DNA of 64,000 nucleotides, taken from positions 186,001 through 250,000 of the forward strand of contig NZ_MTQD01000004.1 of assembly GCF_001974875.1 (NCBI RefSeq), in the 5' to 3' direction. Source of the stretch: Pseudoalteromonas sp. EB27. Its GTDB lineage: Bacteria; Pseudomonadota; Gammaproteobacteria; Enterobacterales; Alteromonadaceae. Both the position numbers and the translations under genes were made by a program. Positions 45,758-54,928 of this stretch are shown here, piece by piece. The stretch's first letter is position 1, and every line of letters starts with the position of its first letter. Under the pieces are notes generated by a model. That model saw nothing but the letters and a program-made list of their open reading frames with translations. It searched no databases and was not told the DNA's origin.

Positions 45758-47038
45758 TTAAAATAATAAATCGATTTCAATTCGTCGGTTAAGTGACCGA
45801 GAAGCTGAATCTGAATTACTGGCAATAGGCTCTGCTGCGCCCTTACCTTCGGGCCATAAACGCCCACTGAGGTTTGTACTTTTAGCCATAGAGTTTGCAA
45901 CTTGCGTTGCGCGCGCTAAAGAAAGGTGCCAATTTGAAGGATACTTATCAGTTCTAATTGGTGTGTCGTCTGTGTGGCCAGTTATTAAAATACGTCCTTT
46001 AGTTCCTTCAAGGCTCAATGCTAGCTTTTCTAAAATAGGTTGAAATGAAGGTAATAATTTAGAGTCACCTTGGTTAAAAAGGCTCTCACTATTAATAGAG
46101 ATTCTGATTCTATCGATATTTTTCTTTATCGTTACAATCCCCATTTGAATCTCAGTTTGTAATAGCTGCTCTAATACAAGTAGCTGCTGATCCTTTTTGT
46201 CTATTGCTTGGTCTTCAGCTAGAGGATGAATGATAGCAAGCTTGTCATTAACAGCCGTAACATCATCATTTAGCTTCATATTTATAAATAAATAAACAGT
46301 AAGTAAAAGTAAGCCCAGAACAGAAAAAATAACCCACAACGGCACCTGATTTCTTAATTCTACACCAGCGGCTACTCTTTGCTTCCAGTTAGGAGAAAGC
46401 TTATTATTGATTGGCCCATCTAATTGATTTAATAGGTGGTACATTTGTGAGCGGTATTCTTCTACTTTATTATCACCCACAGTATCTAACCTGTACTTAC
46501 CTTTAAAACCTAAATTTAAACAGTGGTACTGAAGCTCTAAAAAGGCTTTGTGTTGCTCTGGCTGAGACAATGCATTGTCTAGTAAAGTATAAAAGTACTC
46601 TCCGCCAAAGGTCTCTTTATGAAATGTTGAAAGCAAGCTTTCGTCAGCCCATTCCATAGAGCTCCATTTAGAATTTAAAACAGACTCATCTAAAATTGCA
46701 CATAAGCAATAACGGGAGTTTTTGATTACATCTTTTGATAGGTTTTGATTACGAACTTCGACTTCAAAGCGTTTAATAGCCTCTACACATCGATGCTTTA
46801 AAGCAGCCAAGTTAGTCATCTCAACTGATTTTCTAATTGAAATAACCAATGAAAAGCAGTCTGTTGCTGCTTCCATTAATGGGTTTTTAAATATAGATAC
46901 CTTTGCATTACTAGGAATACTACTTGCAACAGGCTCAACAGACATGACTGTTTTGTCTGGATCATTATCTACTTGATTATTATTTGAGGCATCACGCCCT
47001 AATCGACCAGGACGTGGTTTTATAATGGTTTCGTCCAT
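45758..47038 (-). CDS. tssL: T6SS membrane-complex protein TssL with C-terminal OmpA-like domain
   Basis: The 426-residue protein has an N-terminal cytoplasmic DotU/IcmH domain (KNSRYCLCAILDESVLNSKW, FHKETFGGEYFYTLLDNAL, HCLNLGFKGKYRL), a single TM at about 230-250 (LWVIFSVLGLLLLTVYLFI) and a periplasmic OmpA-type peptidoglycan-binding domain (about 300-426: ILITGHTDDTPI, LSLARATQVANSM, NRRIEIDLLF). The OmpA part can anchor the complex to the wall. It lies between tssK and tssM. Confidence 0.95.
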   Translation of the reverse strand: MDETIIKPRPGRLGRDASNNNQVDNDPDKTVMSVEPVASSIPSNAKVSIFKNPLMEAATDCFSLVISIRKSVEMTNLAALKHRCVEAIKRFEVEVRNQNLSKDVIKNSRYCLCAILDESVLNSKWSSMEWADESLLSTFHKETFGGEYFYTLLDNALSQPEQHKAFLELQYHCLNLGFKGKYRLDTVGDNKVEEYRSQMYHLLNQLDGPINNKLSPNWKQRVAAGVELRNQVPLWVIFSVLGLLLLTVYLFINMKLNDDVTAVNDKLAIIHPLAEDQAIDKKDQQLLVLEQLLQTEIQMGIVTIKKNIDRIRISINSESLFNQGDSKLLPSFQPILEKLALSLEGTKGRILITGHTDDTPIRTDKYPSNWHLSLARATQVANSMAKSTNLSGRLWPEGKGAAEPIASNSDSASRSLNRRIEIDLLF

Positions 47039-47059
47039 TGAAACTCTTCCTTTTAAAAG

Positions 47060-48388
47060 TTAAGTTCTTATTGCCCATAGGCTTAGTTGTAACTCGGGGT
47101 AACTTCCTGACAAGTGAATAGCAATACCACCACTTGAATGAAGTTTTGCCCAATGCTCACCATGTTTATTTAATTCAAAATAATGAAAACCTGCATGGTA
47201 AGGAATTTGACGCGGTGCAGTTGGTAAGTTACTGATTGTAATACCTGGGATCTGATTGTTTACTAAATCTCGGATCGTCTCAACGCTACCTATTTTTATT
47301 TGAGAAGGTAATATCTTACGAAGCTCTTCGTGAGGAACACTCGCCTTAATAGCCAATATAAATTGACCTGAGCTAAGTACAGATTTGTCTTTGAGCGCAC
47401 CAAAAGAAATACCAAACTTGCTCTGCTCTAGCTTTATTTCTGTTGCAGTTTGCTCGATTACATGACTTAAAGATTGATATAAAAAGTTTACGACTTCACT
47501 AAATACCGGACCTAAATTTTTATGATCGTACTTAGGTAATTTAGGTACTCTTTTGTTTACTGTACTAAAAGTAGATAGCTCACCTGCAAGCTCTATTAAA
47601 CGTGTATAAAGAATATTTGGGTGAAGGTTATTAACTGATAACAGGTTTTCAAAAACAGCGTCATATTTATTTAGCGTTTGCAGCATAATAAAATCAGCTA
47701 CAGATGTGCTCCCTGCATAGCCTTGGCACAACCTAACAGCGATACTTTCTGAGCGCTGCTTTATCATTGAGCCAATTTCTCTCACTAGACCAAGTAATGG
47801 CTTACACTGACCTACTTTTAATGAAGCTGGAATATACTTTGAATCGAGCTTAATTTGCCCTTCGCTACTTACTTCAACAATGCGTGCTAATGGCAATAAT
47901 ATATAGCCAGCGTGATCGTCTGATGACAATACTAGCTTACTAAATACCTTAGCTACTTGAATAATTTCTTGAGCTTGCGCACCTAAAGAGTCATCGCTTA
48001 CTGATAAGTCATTAAGTTTATAACGCGTAACAATATCCTCATCCAACGATGAAATATTAATACCACTGGCTTTTAGAGCAGGAACCGCTAAATAAATTAT
48101 TTCGTCATAAACATCTTTGCCAACCACTAAAGGCTCAGGCAAAGAGGTTGATTGAGGCATATCGATAGGTAACAAATCAGGAGTAATAGCTGACAATGAC
48201 TCAATAGCAAACTGGCCTGAACTTAATAGTTGAGTGTCAATACTTATATCAAGTATGCCCCAAGGATCTGCTAAGTTCCCATTACAAATTTGCTTAATTA
48301 AATGCGAAAAGTGCTTATCTGACTGCTGAAAGTGTTGCGGCCTTAAGAACATCCCTTCGGTCCAGGCAACACGAGTGTTATCACTCAT
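47060..48388 (-). CDS. tssK: T6SS baseplate protein TssK
   Basis: The 442-residue protein begins with the TssK signature VAWTEGMFLRPQHFQQSDKH and continues with LLPIDMP, DEIIYLAVPA, SIAVRLCQG, VNFLYQSLSHVIEQTA and the C-terminal YHAGFHYFELN and AIHLSG strands. TssK joins the baseplate to TssL/TssM. It follows tssJ by 14 bp. Confidence 0.96.
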   Translation of the reverse strand: MSDNTRVAWTEGMFLRPQHFQQSDKHFSHLIKQICNGNLADPWGILDISIDTQLLSSGQFAIESLSAITPDLLPIDMPQSTSLPEPLVVGKDVYDEIIYLAVPALKASGINISSLDEDIVTRYKLNDLSVSDDSLGAQAQEIIQVAKVFSKLVLSSDDHAGYILLPLARIVEVSSEGQIKLDSKYIPASLKVGQCKPLLGLVREIGSMIKQRSESIAVRLCQGYAGSTSVADFIMLQTLNKYDAVFENLLSVNNLHPNILYTRLIELAGELSTFSTVNKRVPKLPKYDHKNLGPVFSEVVNFLYQSLSHVIEQTATEIKLEQSKFGISFGALKDKSVLSSGQFILAIKASVPHEELRKILPSQIKIGSVETIRDLVNNQIPGITISNLPTAPRQIPYHAGFHYFELNKHGEHWAKLHSSGGIAIHLSGSYPELQLSLWAIRT

Positions 48389-48402
48389 TATACAAATCCT
48401 TT

Positions 48403-48867
48403 TTATTGCTCTCTCATGTATGTAGCAATTGCTTCAACATTTACATCTATATCGTCATAGCCAGTTGGGTCAACTTCGATTACAGCTCTCCATCGTGCTT
48501 GATCTATATTTCTGTACGCTACAACAACACCAACATATCGTGTATTGCGGTTTAAGGTCATTTTATATTCTTGAACAGAGTTTGGCTGTAATTCTAATTC
48601 ATCTTTCTTTAATAAGTCTGGGCCTAATTGTTTTTCAGGTGTTTCATACAAGCTAAAGAAATCCTGAGTATCAAAAATTGTCCTCGAGCTCAACTCAAAA
48701 ATTTTCATTACTACCGGTGAAGGTCTATCCGACGTGTCTGGGTTTACATTTTTAGACACATTAATTTTTAGATCCGTAGAAGGAGGCACAAACTTATTAA
48801 CAGTTGAACAACCCATGGCTAAAAACAGTAAACTGAAACTCATTAAAAAGAGCTTAAATTTGTTCAT
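48403..48867 (-). CDS. tssJ: T6SS outer-membrane lipoprotein TssJ
   Basis: The 154-residue protein has a lipoprotein signal (FKLFLMSFSLLFLAMGC, lipobox LAMGC, Cys20) and the TssJ/DUF4434 sandwich: LKINVSKNVNPD, PVVMKIFELSS, FDTQDFFSLYETPEKQLG, ELELQPNSVQEYKMTL, TRYVGVVVAYRNIDQARWR. It anchors TssM at the outer membrane. It lies 15 bp after tagH. Confidence 0.93.
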   Translation of the reverse strand: MNKFKLFLMSFSLLFLAMGCSTVNKFVPPSTDLKINVSKNVNPDTSDRPSPVVMKIFELSSRTIFDTQDFFSLYETPEKQLGPDLLKKDELELQPNSVQEYKMTLNRNTRYVGVVVAYRNIDQARWRAVIEVDPTGYDDIDVNVEAIATYMREQ

Positions 48868-48882
48868 TATCTACTTTCCTTT

Positions 48883-50193
48883 CTAGAACGATTCTTTAAT
48901 TCTATCGTTGTATGCTTTTAAGAAATCATCCGACAATGCCATAGCTCCCTTACTATTTACATCATGAGATAACTCATCATATAAATTTTGGTATAACTTC
49001 CAGCACTTAGACTCTGTTTGGCCAGGGATGATTTTTAATACGTTAGAATTATCATTTATTTGTTGATTTATATGTTGGGGAGAAACTTGCTCTAACATCC
49101 CTTTTAATACGCCGTCAGCTCCTGCTAATAAAGCATGTTCATGTCTTCGCGTATCAACAAAGCTTTCTTTGATTGATTCTTGAGACGACAGGAAGCTTGC
49201 ACTATTTCTGATGAATAAATTCTGAATAACGTCATCAATATCTGCCGAAAACTTAATTGGGTTATTTTGTTGAGTTTGAAACATCGTTTGGTTTAAACGC
49301 AATTGGTTTTTTACAAGCGCTCTTTGGCGAAGAGACTCCATCAACTCGGTCAGTAATAGATTTAACCCTTGGCCCATTTCAAACCAAAGTTCTTGTGAGT
49401 TTAATGAATTTTGTAACTCAGCTTTAACCCCCAACCCGTTTAAAAAAGCATCAGTTAAAGCGGTGTCTTCATTATGTGATGTTGGATTTTTTTGCACTAC
49501 TGGTTTATGAGCAGGCTTTACTGCTTGAGGTTTAGTTACAGACGTATCTAGTACTGGTGTATTAACTGAAATTTGCTGTTCAACAGCTGGTTTTTGTTGT
49601 GGTTTACTTACAACGGGTGCTTGTTGAGTTACAGCGCCAGGGTTCATTAAGTGAGCAAGCTCATCCCAGTTCTCAGGTATTTGGTTTGCTGAATTATCGT
49701 CAGCTGCCTGAGTCATAGAAACCGCAGGCATAGACTCATCCATTATTGATTCATTAAAGTACTGTTCTGGATCAGAAAAATGCTCAGTAGGATGCTGATA
49801 AGATCTTGCTGGCTCTTTGCTAATACTAGCTGCTGCACTTAAATTACCATAATCGGTATCAGGTGTTTTTTCATTAGTAGCTAATTTCACCTCTATTTGA
49901 AAATCACCCACGGTGATCGTATCACTATCCGACAAGCGTTGTTTATTACCTTGACCTAATGGAGCTACGCCAAAATTTACAAAAGTACCATTTGTAGATG
50001 TGTCGTAAACATAAAAGGAATCACCCTCTTTTACTATGCGTCCGTGCTTACTAGAAATGATTTTTTCAGGATCCGGAAAATGCCAATCACATACTTCTGA
50101 ACGGCCAAATATTAGAGAGTCTTTTACTGTTTTAGTTGCTTCAATTTCTGGAGAGAGTCTATGATAACTAGTGATGTTTAGTATCAGTTCCAT
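48883..50193 (-). CDS. tagH: FHA-domain T6SS regulator (TagH/Fha)
   Basis: From the ATG at 50193 the protein has 436 residues; an ATG six codons earlier (50211) is also possible and both have weak ribosome binding sites. The N-terminus is an FHA domain (about 20-100: LIFGRSEVCDWHFPD, ISSKHGRIVKEG, YDTSTNGTFVN), which binds phosphothreonine. A long Pro/Gln-rich linker (about 150-250) follows, then a C-terminal T6SS FHA domain (WFEMGQGLNLLLTELMESLR, FLSSQESIKESFVD). It is the expected substrate of PpkA and PppA and starts the operon divergent from ppkA. Confidence 0.93.
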   Translation of the reverse strand: MELILNITSYHRLSPEIEATKTVKDSLIFGRSEVCDWHFPDPEKIISSKHGRIVKEGDSFYVYDTSTNGTFVNFGVAPLGQGNKQRLSDSDTITVGDFQIEVKLATNEKTPDTDYGNLSAAASISKEPARSYQHPTEHFSDPEQYFNESIMDESMPAVSMTQAADDNSANQIPENWDELAHLMNPGAVTQQAPVVSKPQQKPAVEQQISVNTPVLDTSVTKPQAVKPAHKPVVQKNPTSHNEDTALTDAFLNGLGVKAELQNSLNSQELWFEMGQGLNLLLTELMESLRQRALVKNQLRLNQTMFQTQQNNPIKFSADIDDVIQNLFIRNSASFLSSQESIKESFVDTRRHEHALLAGADGVLKGMLEQVSPQHINQQINDNSNVLKIIPGQTESKCWKLYQNLYDELSHDVNSKGAMALSDDFLKAYNDRIKESF

Positions 50194-50211
50194 TTGATAA
50201 GTTAGTCCCAT

Positions 50212-50686
50212 AAATCTACATTCTCATTAGGATAAAGTAGAAGAGAAACTATTGTCAACATTGAAATTAATATATAAAAATATACTCAACCATACAAAAG
50301 CTCAAATTTAAATAAATTAAATTAAACAAAACCTCTATAAAAAAGCCCTTTCAAAACTTACAAAAGATATTTTGTATGTTCCCATTTAAAAAATTGCTAT
50401 TTAATAATTAGCATTACATTTTATTCATTTTAAGCACATAGAAGTGTTATAAAACAATGCCTGTAGGCCTACACTGTTTATAAAAACAAATAGCAATTAA
50501 ACGATATTTCAAAAATTACTATAAAAGCTCTAAATTTTTTAAAGTTTTGTACGAAAGTTCTGCTATAGAAACATTGCTAAGTTAGCTAATTTTTGTAAAA
50601 ATACGGCACTTATCAAAGGGAGAATTGATAAAAATAAAAAACTCACCTTTGCGATTATTTTAATATGCACAATAAAAGGATTTATA
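50212..50686. promoter_or_regulatory. Divergent region between tagH and ppkA
   Basis: This very AT-rich 475-bp stretch holds no convincing gene. It should contain the leftward promoter of the tagH-to-pppA unit and the rightward promoter of ppkA, which has an AAAGGA ribosome binding site. I could not fix promoter boxes by eye. Its size leaves room for regulator binding. Confidence 0.5.
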
Positions 50687-52660
50687 ATGAGCGGTGTCAA
50701 CAGTTCTAATGATAAAACGCAGATAGCTTCACTTGACTCAAAACTTCGCACGTCAAAAGCAATAAATAAATTAAACCTTATTGGTAAAAAAGTATCGGAT
50801 CGCTACTTAGTTGAAGAACTTATCGGCCAAGGTGGTATGTGTTACATATACCGAGCCAGAGATTTATTTTTAGAAAGTGCGAGTCGTCCTGAAGTTTTTG
50901 TAGCGATTAAAGTATTGTTAGAAGAGTTTTCTCATTCTGAAGAAGCTATTTCACTTCTTAAAGATGAAACAACTAAAACACAACAGCTCTCTCACCCTAA
51001 TATTGTAAAAGTATATTCTGCAGGCTCTGATAATGGTTTACATTATGTAACCATGGAATTAGTAGAAGGCGAAACGCTTGAGCAAATAATCAAGCGCAAT
51101 AAACCCTCTGGAATGGTTTTCAAAAAAGCGAATGTAATTCTCAACCAACTTGCCGATGCATTAATTTATGCCCATTCTCGTGGCGTTATTCATAACGATT
51201 TAAAACCATCAAATATAATTTTCGATTCTAATGGTAGCCTTAAGGTACTCGACTTTGGCATTGCAAAACACAAAACCATTGAAGATGCCTATGCAGTTAA
51301 AAGCGAATCAAGCTTAGGTACTGTAGGGGGCTATACACCAACTTATGCAAGTCCTGAACAACTTAAAGGTGCTGCAGCATCCGTTAAAGATGATGTTTTT
51401 TCTTATGCGTGTATTGCCCTAGAATTATTGAGTAGCAAACATCCATATAATCGCGTTGCAGCAGACACACTCCCTAAAGATACATCGGCAAAACGCCCTA
51501 GTAACTGCCCTTTATGGTTGTGGGGCACGCTTAATAAAGCAATTTCTTTAGATGCAGCAAAAAGAGCTGATTCGTTAAAGCCTGTTTTAGATAAGCTTCA
51601 AAGTAACTTTAAACCGGCAATAGCACTTGCAGCCAGTACTGTTGTGTTAGCCCTTTTGGCTGGTCAGTACTATCTATCAAATACAAATAATATAAAGCAG
51701 CTTGAAGCTAAATTAGATAATGCAAAAGCAATAAACCAACAAGTAGAAACATGGATGTCTTGGGATGGACCGGAGATTCTAAACAAGCTTGCAGAAATCC
51801 CACCTCAATACGAGGTATTAAAACAAGGTTTATTAAGATCTAATCAAGCTAATATTCTACAACGTTTTGATTACAGAGCGAATCAAATCAATACAAGCGC
51901 TAACAAGTTTAAAGACTTTGATGAAACAATTAATGTTTATAGTAAGGCCTTGGAGTATTACCCAGATTCAGAAAAGCTATCGGTACAACTGGAAAGCATT
52001 TTAAGAGAGCGCCAATCAATAATTTCAGATATTACTTCTCGTATTGATTTGTTACTTGAGCAATCTCGCTATAGTGAACTGGACAATAATAGTATTCCAC
52101 AATTAATCAATGATTTAAGTGTAGTCGATAGCACCTACGTTTATCGCCCGTCTGAAGTACATTTTGATAACTATAAACTTGCCTTAGATAAAGCGATTGA
52201 AGAAGATGATGTTATCACGCAAAAATCTTTACTTAATGTTGGTAAAGCTATTTTCACCAATAATCAAAAAAACGAACTTGGCTTTGCAGACCTTCTAAAA
52301 AGAGAGTCGGCGATAGATGCTTTAACGCTTTACCAAAAGAAAGTAAACCTAGGTGAGCCAGCTGATTTTCCTACTGAAGATGCCATCGTATTTTACGGTC
52401 CTAGATTTGATAGATACACACAAAAACTAGAGACGATTGAAGAGTACAAAGATTTATTAGATTTTGAAGAATTAATCAATACCGAGTCTGCAACATTACC
52501 TAAAGACTTTTCATTACTCGTTTCTTTAAAACAAGAATTATCTAGACGTTATATCACTATGGCAAATACGTTAATGAAAAGAAAGATGTACCGTACAGCA
52601 GAGCAACTAGTTGAAAGAAGCGAAGCTATTACTCAGTCTCTTGATAATGTAATGTTTTAA
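50687..52660 (+). CDS. ppkA: T6SS Ser/Thr protein kinase PpkA-like
   Basis: The 657-residue protein has a Hanks-type kinase domain (about 35-300): G-loop IGQGGMCYIY, Lys in FVAIKVLLEEF, catalytic loop VIHNDLKPSNI (HND in place of HRD), DFGIAKH, and an activation segment LGTVGGYTPTYASPEQLKG with several Thr. A single TM (about 314-330, LAASTVVLALLAGQYYL) leads to a periplasmic region of about 320 residues that is helical and coiled-coil-like. It lacks the VWA domain of some PpkA proteins. It faces tagH and should phosphorylate its FHA protein to switch on the T6SS. Confidence 0.88.
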   Translation: MSGVNSSNDKTQIASLDSKLRTSKAINKLNLIGKKVSDRYLVEELIGQGGMCYIYRARDLFLESASRPEVFVAIKVLLEEFSHSEEAISLLKDETTKTQQLSHPNIVKVYSAGSDNGLHYVTMELVEGETLEQIIKRNKPSGMVFKKANVILNQLADALIYAHSRGVIHNDLKPSNIIFDSNGSLKVLDFGIAKHKTIEDAYAVKSESSLGTVGGYTPTYASPEQLKGAAASVKDDVFSYACIALELLSSKHPYNRVAADTLPKDTSAKRPSNCPLWLWGTLNKAISLDAAKRADSLKPVLDKLQSNFKPAIALAASTVVLALLAGQYYLSNTNNIKQLEAKLDNAKAINQQVETWMSWDGPEILNKLAEIPPQYEVLKQGLLRSNQANILQRFDYRANQINTSANKFKDFDETINVYSKALEYYPDSEKLSVQLESILRERQSIISDITSRIDLLLEQSRYSELDNNSIPQLINDLSVVDSTYVYRPSEVHFDNYKLALDKAIEEDDVITQKSLLNVGKAIFTNNQKNELGFADLLKRESAIDALTLYQKKVNLGEPADFPTEDAIVFYGPRFDRYTQKLETIEEYKDLLDFEELINTESATLPKDFSLLVSLKQELSRRYITMANTLMKRKMYRTAEQLVERSEAITQSLDNVMF

Positions 52661-52830
52661 AAAACTATTTATTGCGAGAGCATCACCAAATAACTAAAAA
52701 TATATTAAACTAACAAACGTTTTGTTTTAACAAACGAAGGTCAAGGACGACGGGTTGAGCGATCATTTTGCATAAACTCCTCCAAGATTTTTCGTAATTA
52801 TCACTATTTAAATGAGTTTATGGAGTACCT

Positions 52831-53187
52831 ATGAAAAAGATAAGCGCACTAGCGGCATTACTAATACTAAGTGGTTGTTCAACTACATCGTCTGTAGATG
52901 AAACGCAGCAACTTGCAAAAGAAGAAGCAGTTCAAGTACAAGAAGAAATTGTTGAAGCTGTAGCACCTATTTCATTAACTGTAATCACTAACCCTAGTGA
53001 TGCACGCGTACGCATTATGAACATTGCGCCTGTGTACCAAGATGCTATTGAACTTAAAGAAGGTAAGTACGACGTTGAAGTAAGCAAGCCAGGTTACTTA
53101 ACTTACCGCAAGTGGGTTGTAGTCGATAAAAAGACAATTTTAACAGTAAATTTAGATGAAGTAGCAGTAACTGAAGCGGCTAACTAG
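52831..53187 (+). CDS. PEGA-domain lipoprotein
   Basis: This 118-residue lipoprotein (LAALLILSGC lipobox, Cys16) has an acidic, Gln-rich stretch (about 25-45) and a PEGA domain (about 50-108): LTVITNPSDARVRIMNI, YQDAIELKEGKYDVEVSKPG, YLTYRKWVVVD. PEGA domains occur in surface or wall-associated proteins. It comes 170 bp after ppkA on the same strand, with a clean terminator behind it. It could be an envelope input for the kinase pathway, but this rests on position only. Confidence 0.75.
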   Translation: MKKISALAALLILSGCSTTSSVDETQQLAKEEAVQVQEEIVEAVAPISLTVITNPSDARVRIMNIAPVYQDAIELKEGKYDVEVSKPGYLTYRKWVVVDKKTILTVNLDEVAVTEAAN

Positions 53188-53204
53188 TCCAATATCTAAA
53201 CTTT

Positions 53205-53248
53205 AATTATGCCTTTGAACATTTCACATGTATTAAAGGCATAATTTT
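53205..53248. terminator. Bidirectional terminator after the PEGA gene
   Basis: AATTATGCCTTT (53205-53216) pairs perfectly with AAAGGCATAATT (53235-53246) over an 18-nt loop, followed by TTTT. It lies between the convergent PEGA lipoprotein and DUF1294 genes. Confidence 0.7.
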
Positions 53249-53251
53249 AAA

Positions 53252-53620
53252 CTACACAAAAAAATATAATCCCCCCATAGCCGCAACATTCACTAAAACA
53301 CATAACCACAACACAATAATAAAACGTCGCTTTTGCGATTTATGACGAAGTAATTGTTGAGCAAGTAATGCTCCTGGCCATCCTCCAAATAATGCAAGAA
53401 GCTGCAGTGTGCGCTCTGGTGTGCGGTTTACTTTTGTATGTGAAGAGCGTTTAGCTTGTCGCTTATCCCACGCGTACATTAAAAAGGTTATAGCACTTAA
53501 TACACTTATATAACCAGGTATATATATTGGTATATAAACGGGTAAGTATTGCAGTGGGTAAGCCAGCCAAATGGCAGCTAAATAAAGTAATGAGAACGTT
53601 ATTAATATTTTCTTTATCAA
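53252..53620 (-). CDS. DUF1294-family small membrane protein
   Basis: The 122-residue protein has about four hydrophobic segments and the DUF1294 core: FLMYAWDKRQAKR, RTPERTLQLLALFGGWPGAL, LAQQLLRHKSQKRRF, then IIVLWLCVLVNVAAMG. Some family members are fused to a cold-shock domain; this one is not. Function is unknown. It is transcribed alone towards the PEGA gene. Confidence 0.8.
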   Translation of the reverse strand: MIKKILITFSLLYLAAIWLAYPLQYLPVYIPIYIPGYISVLSAITFLMYAWDKRQAKRSSHTKVNRTPERTLQLLALFGGWPGALLAQQLLRHKSQKRRFIIVLWLCVLVNVAAMGGLYFFV

Positions 53621-53672
53621 TTAATTATCACCTATACTGGGCTTATAAGAACCTAACAACAAGAGTCAAATT

Positions 53673-54203
53673 ATGACATATTTTAAATCTCTATTCTTAG
53701 TATTATGTTTGTGCACATTTAGTAGCTTTGCTAATGAAACTGCCAGTAACCTTGATAAAGAGCTAGAAGTGTTTAAACCTTACTTAGGAACGTGGCAAGC
53801 AGACTTTAAAGTACCTGAAGGTGCAAAACCTATGCAAGATGTAGGTAAATGGGAACGCGCGCTAAATGGTAAGGCTATACGCACTATGCACTCAATTAAT
53901 GAAGGTGAGTATGGTGGCGAGTCGATGATTTTTTACGATACTAAAAAGCAGTCACTCGTATTTTACTACTTCACCACCGCAGGATTTTATACAAAAGGGA
54001 TTATGAAGGTATTAAGCCCTACTCAGTTTGTCGCTTATGAAGATGTAACAGGCAGCAAAGATGGGATCACAAAGGTTAAATCGACTAGTGATTTGAAAGA
54101 CGATAAATTTATTGTATCTACCTCTTATCTTAAAAAGGGTGAGTGGACTAAACCTGAAAGCCGTACTTATACCCGCAGTACAAAAGTGGTTAAATTTAAA
54201 TAG
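53673..54203 (+). CDS. Exported lipocalin-like/DUF1579-like protein, unknown function
   Basis: The 176-residue protein has a signal peptide (FLVLCLCTFSSFANE) and a beta-rich mature part: VFKPYLGTWQADFKVPEG, GKWERALNGKAIRTMHSI, ESMIFYDTKKQSLVFYYFTT, GFYTKGIMKVLSPTQFVAYE. The Gly-Thr-Trp start and repeated strands resemble lipocalin-like or DUF1579 proteins that may bind small hydrophobic ligands. It stands alone with a terminator behind it. Confidence 0.6.
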   Translation: MTYFKSLFLVLCLCTFSSFANETASNLDKELEVFKPYLGTWQADFKVPEGAKPMQDVGKWERALNGKAIRTMHSINEGEYGGESMIFYDTKKQSLVFYYFTTAGFYTKGIMKVLSPTQFVAYEDVTGSKDGITKVKSTSDLKDDKFIVSTSYLKKGEWTKPESRTYTRSTKVVKFK

Positions 54204-54221
54204 CCGCGATTTATAAATACA

Positions 54222-54245
54222 AAAGGCAGCCTAAGCTGCCTTTTT
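54222..54245. terminator. Intrinsic terminator between 53673 gene and AhpD-like gene
   Basis: AAAGGCAGC (54222-54230) pairs with GCTGCCTTT over a short loop and is followed by TTTTTG. It can serve both convergent genes. Confidence 0.8.
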
Positions 54246-54272
54246 GTTATTTCACTCTTTAAAAGTCGTAAA

Positions 54273-54815
54273 TTATTTTACGAATTTTTTAAATGGTGCA
54301 TCTACAGGTGTATCTGCAAGATGGTTAGTGTAGTTGCTCATTACTTTTTGAGATAAGCCAACAATAATTTCAAGTAGTTGCTGCTTGCCGTAACCAGCTG
54401 CAAAGAATTTTTCGATTTGCTCATCACTGATCACGCCACGTTCACGTGTCATTGCTAGTGTAGTTTCACGAAGAGTTTCTAGCTTAGGATTTTCAAGTGG
54501 TGTTTTATTTACAAGTGCATCAACAACACCTTGGTCAACTTTCATTGACGCAGCAATAGCGCTGTGTGCTGGTACACAGTAATGGCACGCGTGCTCAACA
54601 TTAATTGATTGCCATACCACTGTAAGCTCTTCTGCATTGAACGATGTTTTTTGAAACAGCTCATGCAGTACTTGGTAACCTTTAAGTAATGTTGGTGCTT
54701 CAGCCATTACTGCGTGTAAGTTAGGTACCATACCAAATGCAGCTACTGAATCAGCCATTAGAGATTTTGATTCTTCAGGTGCGTTATCTGCTGTGTATAA
54801 AGTAAATTCTGCCAT
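54273..54815 (-). CDS. AhpD/carboxymuconolactone-decarboxylase-family protein
   Basis: The ATG at 54815 has a GGAG box 7 nt upstream and gives 180 residues; an earlier TTG overlaps that box and is rejected. The core motif is WQSINVEHACHYCVPAHSAI (about 73-92), with the Glu, CxxC and His of AhpD-type peroxidases. The CxxC pair can reduce peroxides or act in alkylhydroperoxidase relay. The gene is divergent from a TetR regulator, and two operator-like repeats lie between, so it is probably repressed by it. Confidence 0.88.
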   Translation of the reverse strand: MAEFTLYTADNAPEESKSLMADSVAAFGMVPNLHAVMAEAPTLLKGYQVLHELFQKTSFNAEELTVVWQSINVEHACHYCVPAHSAIAASMKVDQGVVDALVNKTPLENPKLETLRETTLAMTRERGVISDEQIEKFFAAGYGKQQLLEIIVGLSQKVMSNYTNHLADTPVDAPFKKFVK

Positions 54816-54872
54816 GTTTAGCTCCAATAAATAATTAGGTTTAAGTAACTTCGAGACACATAATATTTGATT

Positions 54873-54916
54873 TTGAGCGACTGTTCAAGTTAAAATTGAG
54901 CAAATGTTCAAATTAA
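54873..54916. promoter_or_regulatory. Tandem operator repeats between AhpD-like gene and tetR
   Basis: Two near-identical 21-bp copies occur at 54873-54893 (TTGAGCGACTGTTCAAGTTAA) and 54896-54916 (TTGAGCAAATGTTCAAATTAA). Each holds an imperfect palindrome TTGAGC-N4-GTTCAA. They fill the space between the divergent starts and are the likely TetR binding sites. Confidence 0.75.
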
Positions 54917-54928
54917 TTGAGAAACAAC

